The notes under the pieces were generated by a model. The model searched no databases and was not told the origin of the DNA. It was given only the letters and a program-made list of their open reading frames with translations. This document shows, piece by piece, positions 1 to 7,614 of a stretch of 34,820 nt of DNA (positions are counted from its first letter, which is position 1; the number at the start of each line of letters is the position of its first letter). Made by a program: the position numbers and the translations under genes. The DNA is from Pseudomonadota bacterium (GTDB lineage: Bacteria > Pseudomonadota > Alphaproteobacteria > Rhizobiales > Xanthobacteraceae), in assembly GCA_023423415.1 (NCBI GenBank), contig JAFAFP010000196.1, positions 1 to 34,820 of the forward strand. The letters run 5' to 3'.

Positions 1-573
1 CTCGGTATCCAGATCGCGAACCTGCCCAAAAATCCGCGCCCGAGCGAGACTCTGTTGAAGCGGTCGTTTTGTTGCAAGCGCGAGCCGGCCTTTGGAAAAG
101 GCCGCTTCCGTGAAAAGCTCGAGCAGATCCTTTGCAATTTTTGAGTTCAACCAGTGCCAGTTGTCGATCAGGACAACACTTTGAGGATGCTGCTTAAGCC
201 AATTATGGATAAAACCGCGCAAGGATTCGTGCGTTTCAACAGGTTCAATTCTGTTTAGCTCGCCAGAGAAGCGAGCAATCGCGTTGGTGTGCTGATGCAA
301 CTCGATAAACAGCGTGTGGAACCCGCCGCGTGTGAGGTTCGTGCTCCATTGTTTGAGCAGGCACGATTTGCCGTATCCGGAAGGCGCTTCGACGATTGTG
401 ATGCCGGGAGAGCTGTTTTCAACGTAGAATGACAGCCTTGATCGTGCGAATAGCCTTGCGTCCAGCGTGGAAATCGGCTGAGCGAGCGCGCTGGGTGCCC
501 AATCGGCAATGCGCGGGCTCCTAAATTGGTCCGGAGGCAGGAGGGCGAGGTCTTCGGCAATCAGCTCTGTCAT
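1..573 (-). CDS. MalT/AlkS-type LuxR-family ATP-binding regulator, N-terminal part (cut by window edge)
   Basis: This frame is open from an ATG at 573 to the left edge (191 codons, no stop), so the gene continues outside the window. It encodes the NTPase end of a large MalT-like (STAND/LAL) transcription activator. A Walker A motif APSGYGKS is seen at residues 63-70, followed by CLLKQW, as in MalT (APAGYGKTTLLAQW). A Walker B-like VVLIDNWHWL lies at 133-142. The stretch LALATKRP...LARARIFGQVRDLDTE (about 164-191) matches the typical 'LATR-P-LARLR--GQL-EL' strand of the family. The expected C-terminal TPR-like repeats and LuxR helix-turn-helix lie outside the window. The gene is divergent from the catabolic operon starting at 860, and AlkS/MalT regulators commonly activate neighbouring catabolic genes, so it is the likely local activator (inference). 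The inducer is unknown. Confidence 0.82.
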   Translation of the reverse strand, partial: MTELIAEDLALLPPDQFRSPRIADWAPSALAQPISTLDARLFARSRLSFYVENSSPGITIVEAPSGYGKSCLLKQWSTNLTRGGFHTLFIELHQHTNAIARFSGELNRIEPVETHESLRGFIHNWLKQHPQSVVLIDNWHWLNSKIAKDLLELFTEAAFSKGRLALATKRPLQQSLARARIFGQVRDLDTE

Positions 574-859
574 GCTGACCTAAGCTTGAATCCCCTTTAT
601 CGACCGCTTTTCCGGTACATCATACCGTTCCGGCGGCAGTCATCGTGCTGATTATGGCCCAGCTAACAGAATTGACAACCTGAATCGGCCTTTGGTTGCA
701 TTCTGCAGCCTAGGAGCCTGGAATTGACTGCAACGGAGCCGTCCGAACTATCTTTCGATAGGTGACACTACTCCATCGCGCCCATCACATTGCCCGAGAC
801 TGGTTTTGCAAGGCTTGGACAGTCCCAAGAGTTGCACGGTCCAACGAGGGCAATACTGA
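574..859. promoter_or_regulatory. Divergent intergenic control region of the catabolic cluster
   Basis: This 286-bp gap separates the MalT-like regulator from the hydrolase operon. It contains a TTGACA box at 672-677, with a weak TTGCAT about 18 bases on (696-701), as a possible rightward promoter. An imperfect inverted repeat GGTTGCA-TTC-TGCAGCC (694-710) would overlap that -10. A second repeat, CTATC-TTTC-GATAG, lies at 748-761. GTTGCA occurs at 695-700 and 831-836, and its complement TGCAAC at 729-734. A small CTTGG/CCAAG hairpin (814-829) lies just upstream of the hydrolase ribosome-binding site GAGGG (846-850). The promoter assignment is tentative; the repeats are seen directly. Confidence 0.4.
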
Positions 860-1666
860 ATGGCTACGGTTCTTGAACGCACAAAGGCAACTCTGGCGGG
901 TTTTGAGCGCCTCGAAATAGACATCAACGGCATAAGGACAATCGTTTATACGGCCGGCAAAGGCGAACCGGTGGTTTATCTCCACGGTTCTGGCACGTTC
1001 ACAGGGTTTTCGTTTGCGCAAGGCTGGTTGCAAAACCATCGTGTCATCATTCCCTATCATCCCGGATTTGGCGAATCTGACGACGATGCGAGCATCGAGG
1101 TTATGCAGGACTATGCGTTGCATTACCTTGACCTTTTCGACGCGCTCAAGATTGACCGGCTAAGTCTCGTCGGCGCTTCGCTCGGAGGCTGGATGGCCGC
1201 CGAAATCGCGATCACGCAACAGGCCCGGCTCAACAAGCTGATTCTGGTGGCTCCGGCAGGTCTGGTGGTGAGCGAGGTGCCTGGAACGGACCTGTTCACA
1301 GTCCCCCCGCGAGATCTGCCAAACTATCTGGTCGCAGACCCCGCAACGCTCGCTCCATTCCTGCCCGAAGGACACGATCTCGAGTTCCTGACGCTGCGAT
1401 ACCGTGAAACGACGGCGACAGCCCGGCTCACCTGGGAGCGTCCAGCCGGCGATCCACGTCTCTCTCGCTGGCTTCATCGCATTCGCACGCCGACCCTGCT
1501 GGTTTGGGGTGAGCAAGATCGCGTGAGACCGATCGGTCAAGCCAAACATTGGTTGAAGCATCTGTCGAATGCGCGTCTTTTGATCGTCGAGCAGGCAGGT
1601 CATTTGCCGCTGGACGAAAAGCCAGCTTACGCAGGTCGCGTGCTGGAATTCCTCAACGAAAAATAA
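860..1666 (+). CDS. Alpha/beta-hydrolase fold protein
   Basis: A 268-residue cytosolic serine hydrolase of the alpha/beta fold. The oxyanion HG is at 42-43 (YLHGSG). The nucleophile elbow G-A-S-L-G puts the catalytic Ser at 107. The acid is probably Asp220 (VWGEQD) and the base His248 (EQAGHLPL). The overall layout resembles the MhpC/RutD-like group that hydrolyses C-C or C-N/ester bonds in ring-opened or acyl products; the actual bond is not determinable here. The ATG at 860 has GAGGG nine bases upstream. It is the first gene of a five-gene operon with a permease, a flavin monooxygenase, a cupin protein and a flavin reductase, so it probably hydrolyses the oxygenation product (inference). 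Confidence 0.88.
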   Translation: MATVLERTKATLAGFERLEIDINGIRTIVYTAGKGEPVVYLHGSGTFTGFSFAQGWLQNHRVIIPYHPGFGESDDDASIEVMQDYALHYLDLFDALKIDRLSLVGASLGGWMAAEIAITQQARLNKLILVAPAGLVVSEVPGTDLFTVPPRDLPNYLVADPATLAPFLPEGHDLEFLTLRYRETTATARLTWERPAGDPRLSRWLHRIRTPTLLVWGEQDRVRPIGQAKHWLKHLSNARLLIVEQAGHLPLDEKPAYAGRVLEFLNEK

Positions 1667-1711
1667 CCCGGACAAATCGGGGCTGATCATAGATCAACAT
1701 GGGAGGGGGGA

Positions 1712-3004
1712 ATGACTGAAGCGAAATCGTCGCTGAAGCCGTGGTTTATCGTGTTCATGCTGACGCTTTTCATGATCCTTGCGTTTGCAGATCGTGCGGT
1801 GCTTGGCTTTGCGGCAGTCCCGTTGATGCGGGATCTAAACATGTCACCCAGCGAATTCGGCCTGGCTTCGAGTGCCATGTATTGGCTGTATCCTGTGGCA
1901 GGCATCATCGGCGGCTTTGCGGTGAACCGCTATCCGACGAAATGGGTGCTGGCTGTTCTTGCAGCGGTTTGGGCGATTTCTCAGTTCCCGATGCTGCTGG
2001 CTACGACGTCCACTGAGGTCATTTTTGCGCGGGCGTTGCTCGGTTTGGGCGAAGGACCCGCATTCGCAGTTGCGCTGCACGCATGTTTCAAATGGTTTGC
2101 CGATGACCGGCGCGCGGTGCCTGCCAGTATTGTTTCCGAAGGGGCTGCATTCGGAATCGTTTTTGCAAGTCCCGTGGTTGCATATGTGATTGTGGCCTTC
2201 GGCTGGCGTGCGGCATTCGGACTGCTTGGTGCGGTGACACTGTTGTGGGTCGTCATTTGGATAATCTTCGGAAGCGAAGGGACGGTGCAGACGTCGAGCG
2301 CAAAGTCTGCGGGCATCCAACGCGTGCCATATAAAGCCCTGTTGTTGGACCGCACCTTCATCGGCAACATCTTTGCGGGTTTTGCGGTCGCTTGCGGAAT
2401 TACAGTGTTTCTGTCGTGGTTGCCTCCGTATCTTCTCAAAGGGCTCGGCTATTCGACCACACAAGCGGGGTGGCTCACGACGCTTCCATGGCTGTCGAGC
2501 ATTGCGCTGGTGCTGATCGGGAGTGCGATGTCACAGCGCATGTTACGGCGCGGTGTCCCTAGTCGTTTTGCGCGTGGTGCGTTGCTGTGCGCTTCGCTGA
2601 GCGTCGGCGGTCTCGCCACGATCGTGATGACCCAGATGCAACCCGGGCCATGGCAGTTGATGCTGCTATCCGTCGGCTTCGGGCTTCCAACTTTGGTCTG
2701 GACTTTGAGTCCGGCGATCATTGGTGAGGTAACTCCGGTTCTGCAGCGCGGAGCCATGTTGGGGCTATTCACGACGATTACCAACACAAGCGCGGGCTCG
2801 CTCGCACCGTATTTCATGGGTGTGTTGGTTGAACGAGGCGCAACTCAAGCTGAGGGCTATGCTGCAGGCTTCATCATCCTTGGCAGCTTGCAGGTCCTAT
2901 TCGCTGTGTTGGCGTGGATTCTCATTCGGCCTGAAGTCACCCTCGAAAAGTTTAAGTCGGTCAGCAAACCCGATGAGGCGCTTGCTGCGCCCGTGCACGC
3001 ATGA
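1712..3004 (+). CDS. MFS transporter (ACS-like permease)
   Basis: A 430-residue integral membrane protein with about 12 hydrophobic segments in two halves, the usual length for the major facilitator superfamily. After TM1 the sequence FADRAVLGFAAVPLMRDL, and the later ARALLGLGEGPAFA and WFADDRRAVPASI, resemble the anion:cation symporter (ACS) branch, which imports organic acids. The start at 1712 follows a very strong purine run GGGAGGGGGG (1701-1710). It lies 45 bases after the hydrolase stop, in the same operon. It most likely imports the substrate of the neighbouring monooxygenase, or exports a product; the substrate cannot be read from sequence. Local base composition is lower in GC than in the right half of the window. 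Confidence 0.88.
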   Translation: MTEAKSSLKPWFIVFMLTLFMILAFADRAVLGFAAVPLMRDLNMSPSEFGLASSAMYWLYPVAGIIGGFAVNRYPTKWVLAVLAAVWAISQFPMLLATTSTEVIFARALLGLGEGPAFAVALHACFKWFADDRRAVPASIVSEGAAFGIVFASPVVAYVIVAFGWRAAFGLLGAVTLLWVVIWIIFGSEGTVQTSSAKSAGIQRVPYKALLLDRTFIGNIFAGFAVACGITVFLSWLPPYLLKGLGYSTTQAGWLTTLPWLSSIALVLIGSAMSQRMLRRGVPSRFARGALLCASLSVGGLATIVMTQMQPGPWQLMLLSVGFGLPTLVWTLSPAIIGEVTPVLQRGAMLGLFTTITNTSAGSLAPYFMGVLVERGATQAEGYAAGFIILGSLQVLFAVLAWILIRPEVTLEKFKSVSKPDEALAAPVHA

Positions 3005-3025
3005 AGACGCGCCGGCGCAGCTTCT

Positions 3026-3039
3026 CGTGACCGGTCACG
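3026..3039. promoter_or_regulatory. Perfect 14-bp palindrome in the MFS-monooxygenase gap
   Basis: CGTGACCGGTCACG is a perfect palindrome in the 79-base gap between the permease stop and the monooxygenase start. It could be an operator for a dimeric regulator or a hairpin affecting downstream expression; there is no T-run to support a terminator. Confidence 0.35.
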
Positions 3040-3083
3040 GTCTTTGAAACGGTATCGTTGAATTCTTCAGTAAAGGACGTCGC

Positions 3084-4274
3084 ATGCCTATTCTGCCCGA
3101 TACGAAATTCTACGCGTGGCACTTCATGCCATACACGGAGCTTCCGAGGAACATAGACGAATTCGAATCGCTCTGGGTCGATTTTCCGAACAAGTACTTT
3201 GACCCGAAGGTGGGACGTGAGCTCTACGAACGTTATCTTTCGGAACTGGTGCTTGCCGACAAGCTCGGCTTTGACGGCGTCTGCATTAACGAGCACCACA
3301 ATACGCCCTACAGCCTGATGCCAATCCCCTCGATTTTGGCGGGCGCTTTGATCCCTCAGACGAAGGGGCGGATTTGTGTGATGGGCACGCCGTCCGGTCT
3401 CGACCATCCGCATCGGCTTGCGGAATCCTACGCCATGCTGGATGTCATGTCGGGCGGCCGGCTCGAAGTTGCATTCCCGCTCGGTACGCCAATGGAATAC
3501 TGGTCGAGCAACGTCAATCCGGCAACGGCGCGTGAACGGCAGGAGGAAGCGCTCGATGTGATCCTTAAGGCTTGGACCGAAGATGGGCCGACGCGCCACA
3601 TCGGACGATTCTACAACTATCGGTATCTCAATATCTGGCCGCGTCCGTATCAAACCCCGCATCCCCCGGTCTATCTGGTTGGCTCCGGAAGCCCGGGGAC
3701 AATCGAACTCGCTGCCAAACGCGGCTTTGGTTACTCGTCGACTTTCAGTCCGATCGCATCGCAGCTCGCCGCCCAAAAGACGCTGAAGCAGCGGGCGGCT
3801 GAATACGGTCATACGGTTACGCCCGAGCAGGTGCCGATTGTCTGCATGGTTTATATCGGCGATGACGATGAAAGTGCGCTCGCCGAGATGGAGCCGCATG
3901 TTCGGTACTTCTTCAGCACGCTCACCAAAGCGGGCCGATATATTGACGCACCTGGTTATCTGTCGCTTGAGGAATTCAAAAAGCGAAACGGTCGCATGCT
4001 GCCATCGAGTCATGGCGGCGCCTTCAACTGGAAGCAGATCCGGGAGCAGTTCCGCGTCGTTGCCGGTACACCGGGCACGGTGGCCGACGCGGTCGAAAAA
4101 TGGGCCGAAGAGGCCGGAACAAGCCGCATCATTTTCCAGATCCATCGCGGAGACATGCCGCATTGGAAGGTTGTCCGCACGATCACGGGCCTAGCGAAAA
4201 ACGTTATCCCGATGCTGAAGGCTCGAAGCCAAGTGGCTTCTCAAAAAGCTTCAGATCTCGTTGCCGCTGAATAG
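3084..4274 (+). CDS. Luciferase-like (LLM class) flavin-dependent monooxygenase
   Basis: A 396-residue TIM-barrel protein of the bacterial luciferase superfamily. Seen: the early GFDGVCINEHH segment (residues 62-72) typical of these enzymes, the MLDVMSGGR motif (118-126; D-x-x-S-x-GR) lining the flavin site, and a PPVYLVGSGSPGTIELAAKRGFG-type phosphate-binding region near 200. Such enzymes use reduced FMN from a partner reductase plus O2 to oxygenate a substrate. A reductase is encoded three genes on (4916-5563), so the pair is probably a two-component monooxygenase (inference). The ATG at 3084 has AAAGGA (3072-3077) seven bases upstream. It does not look like RutA, SsuD or a known alkanal monooxygenase closely enough to name a substrate. 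Confidence 0.9.
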   Translation: MPILPDTKFYAWHFMPYTELPRNIDEFESLWVDFPNKYFDPKVGRELYERYLSELVLADKLGFDGVCINEHHNTPYSLMPIPSILAGALIPQTKGRICVMGTPSGLDHPHRLAESYAMLDVMSGGRLEVAFPLGTPMEYWSSNVNPATARERQEEALDVILKAWTEDGPTRHIGRFYNYRYLNIWPRPYQTPHPPVYLVGSGSPGTIELAAKRGFGYSSTFSPIASQLAAQKTLKQRAAEYGHTVTPEQVPIVCMVYIGDDDESALAEMEPHVRYFFSTLTKAGRYIDAPGYLSLEEFKKRNGRMLPSSHGGAFNWKQIREQFRVVAGTPGTVADAVEKWAEEAGTSRIIFQIHRGDMPHWKVVRTITGLAKNVIPMLKARSQVASQKASDLVAAE

Positions 4275-4310
4275 CCCGTCGTATCTCGCATTCGAAAAGG
4301 ACACAGTGAA

Positions 4311-4754
4311 ATGACGATGCTGCCTGGAATCACGAAAAACGCCGACGGTATTGAAAACCTTTCTTGGAACGTTCTTGGGCAAACCTATGTTCCGAAACAG
4401 CGCTCCGAGAGTTCATTCTCTTGGCACGCAACGTTCCCGGCTGGCGCATTTGTGCCGCCACATGTCCATCCGATGCAGGACGAGTTTGTCTACGTGCTTG
4501 AGGGGCAGCTGGATTTCTGGCTCGACGGCAAGGAGCACAAAGCAACTCCTGGAGATCTGGCCCGCCTATCGATGGGCATTCCCCATGGAATTTTCAATAA
4601 GTCAGGTCAAACAGTGAAGTGTTTCTTCTGGGTGTCGCCGACGAGAAAGCTGTTCGAGCTCTTCAGCGCGATCAACAACGTTGCGGATCCGGCTGAAGTT
4701 GTAAGGATCGCTGCAAAACACGAGATCGACTTCCTGCCGCCTCCAAACAACTGA
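4311..4754 (+). CDS. Small cupin-domain protein
   Basis: A 147-residue single-domain cupin. Motif 1 is GAFVPPHVHPMQDEFVYVLEG, with metal-type ligands His51, His53 and Glu58. Motif 2 is GDLARLSMGIPHGIFN, with His92. All four usual metal ligands are present, so it may be a metal-dependent dioxygenase, isomerase or decarboxylase, or a binding protein. The family is too broad to decide. The start at 4311 has AAAAGG (4295-4300) ten bases upstream, 36 bases after the monooxygenase stop, in the same operon. It probably acts on an intermediate of the same pathway (inference). Confidence 0.88.
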   Translation: MTMLPGITKNADGIENLSWNVLGQTYVPKQRSESSFSWHATFPAGAFVPPHVHPMQDEFVYVLEGQLDFWLDGKEHKATPGDLARLSMGIPHGIFNKSGQTVKCFFWVSPTRKLFELFSAINNVADPAEVVRIAAKHEIDFLPPPNN

Positions 4755-4915
4755 CGCTCGGTCGATAAGCGAGATCGCGGTTGCAGGAAATCGTCGGCGA
4801 TTGTTGCAGCGATCTTTCGTTGCAATACCGCCGATAAGTGGATCGGCCAAACCGAAGCGCCACGGTCGCGCCGGTCTCTGTAAAAATTGTCATCGATAGA
4901 ATGGGAGAGCCGCGA
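4755..4915. promoter_or_regulatory. Gap with three GTTGCA copies before the flavin reductase
   Basis: The cupin-to-reductase gap is 161 bases, long for this operon. It carries GTTGCA at 4780-4785, 4803-4808 and 4819-4824. The 8-mer ATCTTTCG (4812-4819) is also present in the divergent control region (750-757). The shared words suggest a second promoter under the same regulator (inference). Confidence 0.35.
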
Positions 4916-5563
4916 ATGTCCCTTCACACGGCATTTTCGTCGCCGCCACTGATCGTCGGCATCGGCGGAACGCAGAGAAGCCAATCATCGTCAGAACTTG
5001 CAGCCAAATTCGCGTTGAGCCTTGCCCAAGGTGCTGGTGCGTCGACTGTGATGCTCGACGGGCGGGCGTTGTCGCTCCCCTTGTACAATCCCGCCGAGCC
5101 GCACCGCGACGAGCGGGCTATGGAGCTTGTCAAAATTCTGCGGAACGCCGATGGCATTATCATTGCGTGCCCAGCCTATCATGGGGGCATTTCGGGCCTC
5201 ATCAAGAATGCTCTCGATTATACCGAGGACATGCGTGACGATGATCGTTGCTATTTCGATGGTCGAGCGGTCGGAACAATCACGTGTGCAGCAGGGTGGC
5301 AGGCGGCTGCAACTACGCTTTCTGCCCTGAGATCGGTTGTGCATTCTCTCAGAGGCTGGAACACGCCTCTTGGCGTTATGATCAATACGGCCGGAAAGGT
5401 ATTTGAAGGCGAGACGTGCGTAAATTCGGATGTCGCCCGCAATATTTCGATCATGGTAGAGCAAGTCATCGAGTTCGCGAGGATGGCACGCACGTCTAAG
5501 GTCGAGGCAAAAGATAATCGTCCCTCGGCGTCTCGCATGCCGGCATATCATGTCAGTATATGA
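4916..5563 (+). CDS. NAD(P)H-dependent FMN reductase (flavodoxin fold)
   Basis: A 215-residue protein of the NADPH-dependent FMN reductase family. The N-terminal IVGIGGTQRSQSSS (13-26) is the FMN phosphate loop. CPAYHGGISGLIKNALDY (85-102) matches the family signature usually written SPEYNGSIPGxLKNALD. It would supply reduced FMN to the luciferase-like monooxygenase upstream (inference from co-location). The frame is open upstream to 4838, but the ATG at 4916 is chosen because GGGAG lies at 4903-4907 and the flavodoxin fold begins soon after; the upstream 26 residues show no domain. It is the last intact gene of the catabolic operon. Confidence 0.86.
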   Translation: MSLHTAFSSPPLIVGIGGTQRSQSSSELAAKFALSLAQGAGASTVMLDGRALSLPLYNPAEPHRDERAMELVKILRNADGIIIACPAYHGGISGLIKNALDYTEDMRDDDRCYFDGRAVGTITCAAGWQAAATTLSALRSVVHSLRGWNTPLGVMINTAGKVFEGETCVNSDVARNISIMVEQVIEFARMARTSKVEAKDNRPSASRMPAYHVSI

Positions 5564-5780
5564 CAGTGAGTTTCGTTCATTTCATTCTAAATGGAAGGTC
5601 CGCTCGGCAAGGTTGGACGGGAACGTTGCGCCGGAGCAGGCTTGGAAACGGCGTGGCAGACTGCTCTTGCCATGCTGAACAGCCTGGACCGAGAGCTTGC
5701 AATCTCGATCATACCCGATCGTGGGTGTGAGTGCTCGGCATGGTCAACTGCGCGCCGGATTTCAAGCACCGTCGCCTGTT
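5564..5780. other. Non-coding gap before the RidA fragment
   Basis: This holds short overlapping reading frames in several phases, none with recognisable protein similarity, ribosome-binding site or consistent codon use. No repeat or terminator with a T-run was seen. Confidence 0.5.
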
Positions 5781-5929
5781 ATGAAGACCAACAATCCGAC
5801 AACCATCGCTGCGCCGGCGGCTCAGTACAGCCACACCGTCGAAAGTCCTCCGTATGCCCGTTGGCTCTATACGGCCGGTCAAGTTGGTGTTTGCCCGGGC
5901 GCAACGTTGCTCGATGATTTCGACCAGCC
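5781..5929 (+). pseudogene. Truncated RidA/YjgF-family remnant
   Basis: From an ATG at 5781 about 50 residues read as the N-terminus of a RidA-family protein (2-iminobutanoate/imine deaminase or RutC-like). AAPAAQYSHTVESPP corresponds to the family's AP-G-YSHAV, and RWLYTAGQVGVCPGATLLDDFDQ to its LLYxSGQxxxxPxGxL...FxxQ. A full protein is about 120-130 residues. Here the similarity ends at about 5929 and the frame runs into the tRNA gene, ending at 6008. No continuation was found in the other plus-strand frames. There is no good ribosome-binding site. It is probably a decayed or deleted gene, perhaps once part of the adjacent monooxygenase cluster. Confidence 0.65.
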
Positions 5930-5985
5930 GCTGACCGATATCCCGGTAGGCATGCTCGCGCCGATTATGATACACCGCCCGCAGC

Positions 5986-6062
<77 letters not shown>

Positions 6063-6378
6063 TCTTTGGGAAGGGTTGAACGCGTCGTTGTGTCGCGGCC
6101 GCGATACCAAGCCACTCAGAGCCAGACAATTAAAAGCGAGCTCTCACAAGCCACGTCACCGAACCCCTGTTATCCGATACTAAAATACCAATACATCGTC
6201 GCCGCCGAAACTAACTATTAACTCCTGCGTCGATTGTGCGCTCTATCTTGGACAATCAAGAGGCGACGATCACAGATCTGTTAGCTCTCGCGGCATCGTG
6301 TCGCCATTCCCAGTTTATTGCGATGCAATATAACAGTCCCCTCGGATGAACGAATCGTCAGAAAGGGAACTGTGGGGC
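6063..6378 (+). promoter_or_regulatory. Upstream control region of the RND efflux operon
   Basis: This 316-base region contains no convincing gene. ATCGTCGCC (6195-6203) and GGCGACGAT (6262-6270) form a 9-bp inverted pair. A 15-bp palindrome TATTGC-GAT-GCAATA (6316-6330) overlaps a -10-like TATAAC (6329-6334), with no clear -35. That layout fits a repressor operator over a promoter. Initiation near 6341 would leave about 38 bases of leader before the chosen start at 6379. No TetR or other regulator gene lies beside the operon, so any repressor is encoded elsewhere. Confidence 0.4.
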
Positions 6379-7602
6379 ATGCCCATTGAAAGTACGCTCA
6401 AGCGTCGCACCGGATTTGCTGCTGTGTCCATATCCGTCGCGCTCTTGGCCGCAGGGTTAGCTGGCTGTTCCGAGGGCCCACAAGCGAAAGCGTCCTCTGC
6501 TGAAAACCCGCCCGAGCAGGTCGGCTTCGTGACGCTGGAACAATCGCCGCGTCCCCACCTTCGCGAACTGCCAGGCCGGATCGCGCCGACGCGCATTGCC
6601 GAGTTGCGCGCGCGTGTCGCGGGTATCGTCACGGCCCGTTCGTTTGAGCAAGGCAGCGCCGTGAAGGCCGGTGACGTATTGTACTCGCTTGATCCAGCGC
6701 CGTATGAGGTCGAGCTTCAAGCTGCGGAAGCCGCACAGAAGAAGGCTGAAGCGGTGCTTCGGCACGAAGAGCGTCAGTCAAAGCGTATCGAAACGCTGGC
6801 ATTGACCAGCACGGCGTCTCCTGCGCAGGTCGAGACAGCACTTGCCGCGCTCCAGCAGGCTCGCGCGGATGTCGAAGCGCGCAAGGCCGATGTGGCGCGC
6901 GCGAAGCTTAATCTTGAATACACGACGCTTCGTGCGCCGATCAGCGGCCGCATCGGGCGTGCGCTCGTCACCGAAGGTGCTCTGGTCGGCCAGAACGAGG
7001 CCACGCACATGGCGACCGTCCTGCATCTCAACACGGTTTATGCCGACTTCACGCAGTCGGTCGGCGAGCTGAATCAATTGCGGCGGGCGCTTGCCAACGG
7101 CGATCTGGAAGTTGCGGGGCCTGAGGCGGCCAAGGTGCGGCTCGTCCTCGACAATGGGGAAGAATATCCTCATGCCGGCAAGTTGCTGTTCTCCGACACC
7201 ACGGTCGACCCGACCACGGGCCAGGTGACGCTGCGCGGCGAATTCCCGAATCCGCAGGGCGAATTGCTGCCGGGTATGTATGTGCGTGTGCAGATCGTGC
7301 AGGGCGTCGATCCCGACGCACTTGCTGTTCCGCAGCAATCGGTCCGCCGTAACGATGCCGGCAACAGCGAAGTTTATGTGGTTCGCGACGACAATCGTGC
7401 GGTCGCGATGCCGGTTAATCTCGGCCGTGCCGTTGGCGCATACTGGCTGGTTGAAAAAGGTTTGAAAGCTGGAGATCGCGTGATCGTCGACGGTTTCCAA
7501 AAATTTGTCCCGGGCGATCTTGTCGACCCGAAACCGTGGACTCACGCTGACACCGCATCGCAGCGCGACGCCAAGGTCGATCACGGGACCAAGGTCCGCT
7601 AA
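6379..7602 (+). CDS. RND efflux periplasmic adaptor (MexA/AcrA family lipoprotein)
   Basis: A 407-residue membrane-fusion protein. A signal peptide ends in a lipobox LAGC, with Cys30 as the lipid-bearing residue. The lipoyl halves read RVAGIVTARSFEQGSAVKAGDVLYSLD and LRAPISGRIGRALVTEGALV, separated by an Ala/Lys/Arg-rich coiled-coil hairpin (about 105-165 in this numbering). The beta-barrel and membrane-proximal regions follow, ending in GLKAGDRVIVDGFQKFVPGDLV, typical of AcrA/MexA. It links the inner-membrane pump encoded 12 bases downstream to an outer-membrane channel. A start at 6346 would add 11 residues, but 6379 has AAAGGGA (6362-6368) at good distance and gives a cleaner signal peptide. 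Confidence 0.93.
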   Translation: MPIESTLKRRTGFAAVSISVALLAAGLAGCSEGPQAKASSAENPPEQVGFVTLEQSPRPHLRELPGRIAPTRIAELRARVAGIVTARSFEQGSAVKAGDVLYSLDPAPYEVELQAAEAAQKKAEAVLRHEERQSKRIETLALTSTASPAQVETALAALQQARADVEARKADVARAKLNLEYTTLRAPISGRIGRALVTEGALVGQNEATHMATVLHLNTVYADFTQSVGELNQLRRALANGDLEVAGPEAAKVRLVLDNGEEYPHAGKLLFSDTTVDPTTGQVTLRGEFPNPQGELLPGMYVRVQIVQGVDPDALAVPQQSVRRNDAGNSEVYVVRDDNRAVAMPVNLGRAVGAYWLVEKGLKAGDRVIVDGFQKFVPGDLVDPKPWTHADTASQRDAKVDHGTKVR

Positions 7603-7614
7603 CCGGATTTCATC

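Noticed and set aside
255..560. 101-codon minus-strand frame inside the MalT-like gene
   Set aside because: It is a different phase of the same strand; the phase from 573 gives Walker A and B motifs and stays open to the edge.
2961..4163. 400-codon minus-strand open frame opposite the luciferase-like monooxygenase
   Set aside because: It is Arg/His-rich with no recognisable domain and lies entirely over a well-supported plus-strand gene; a codon-bias shadow.
5591..5917. 108-codon plus-strand open frame after the flavin reductase
   Set aside because: No family similarity; it overlaps the RidA-like fragment in another phase that does show similarity.
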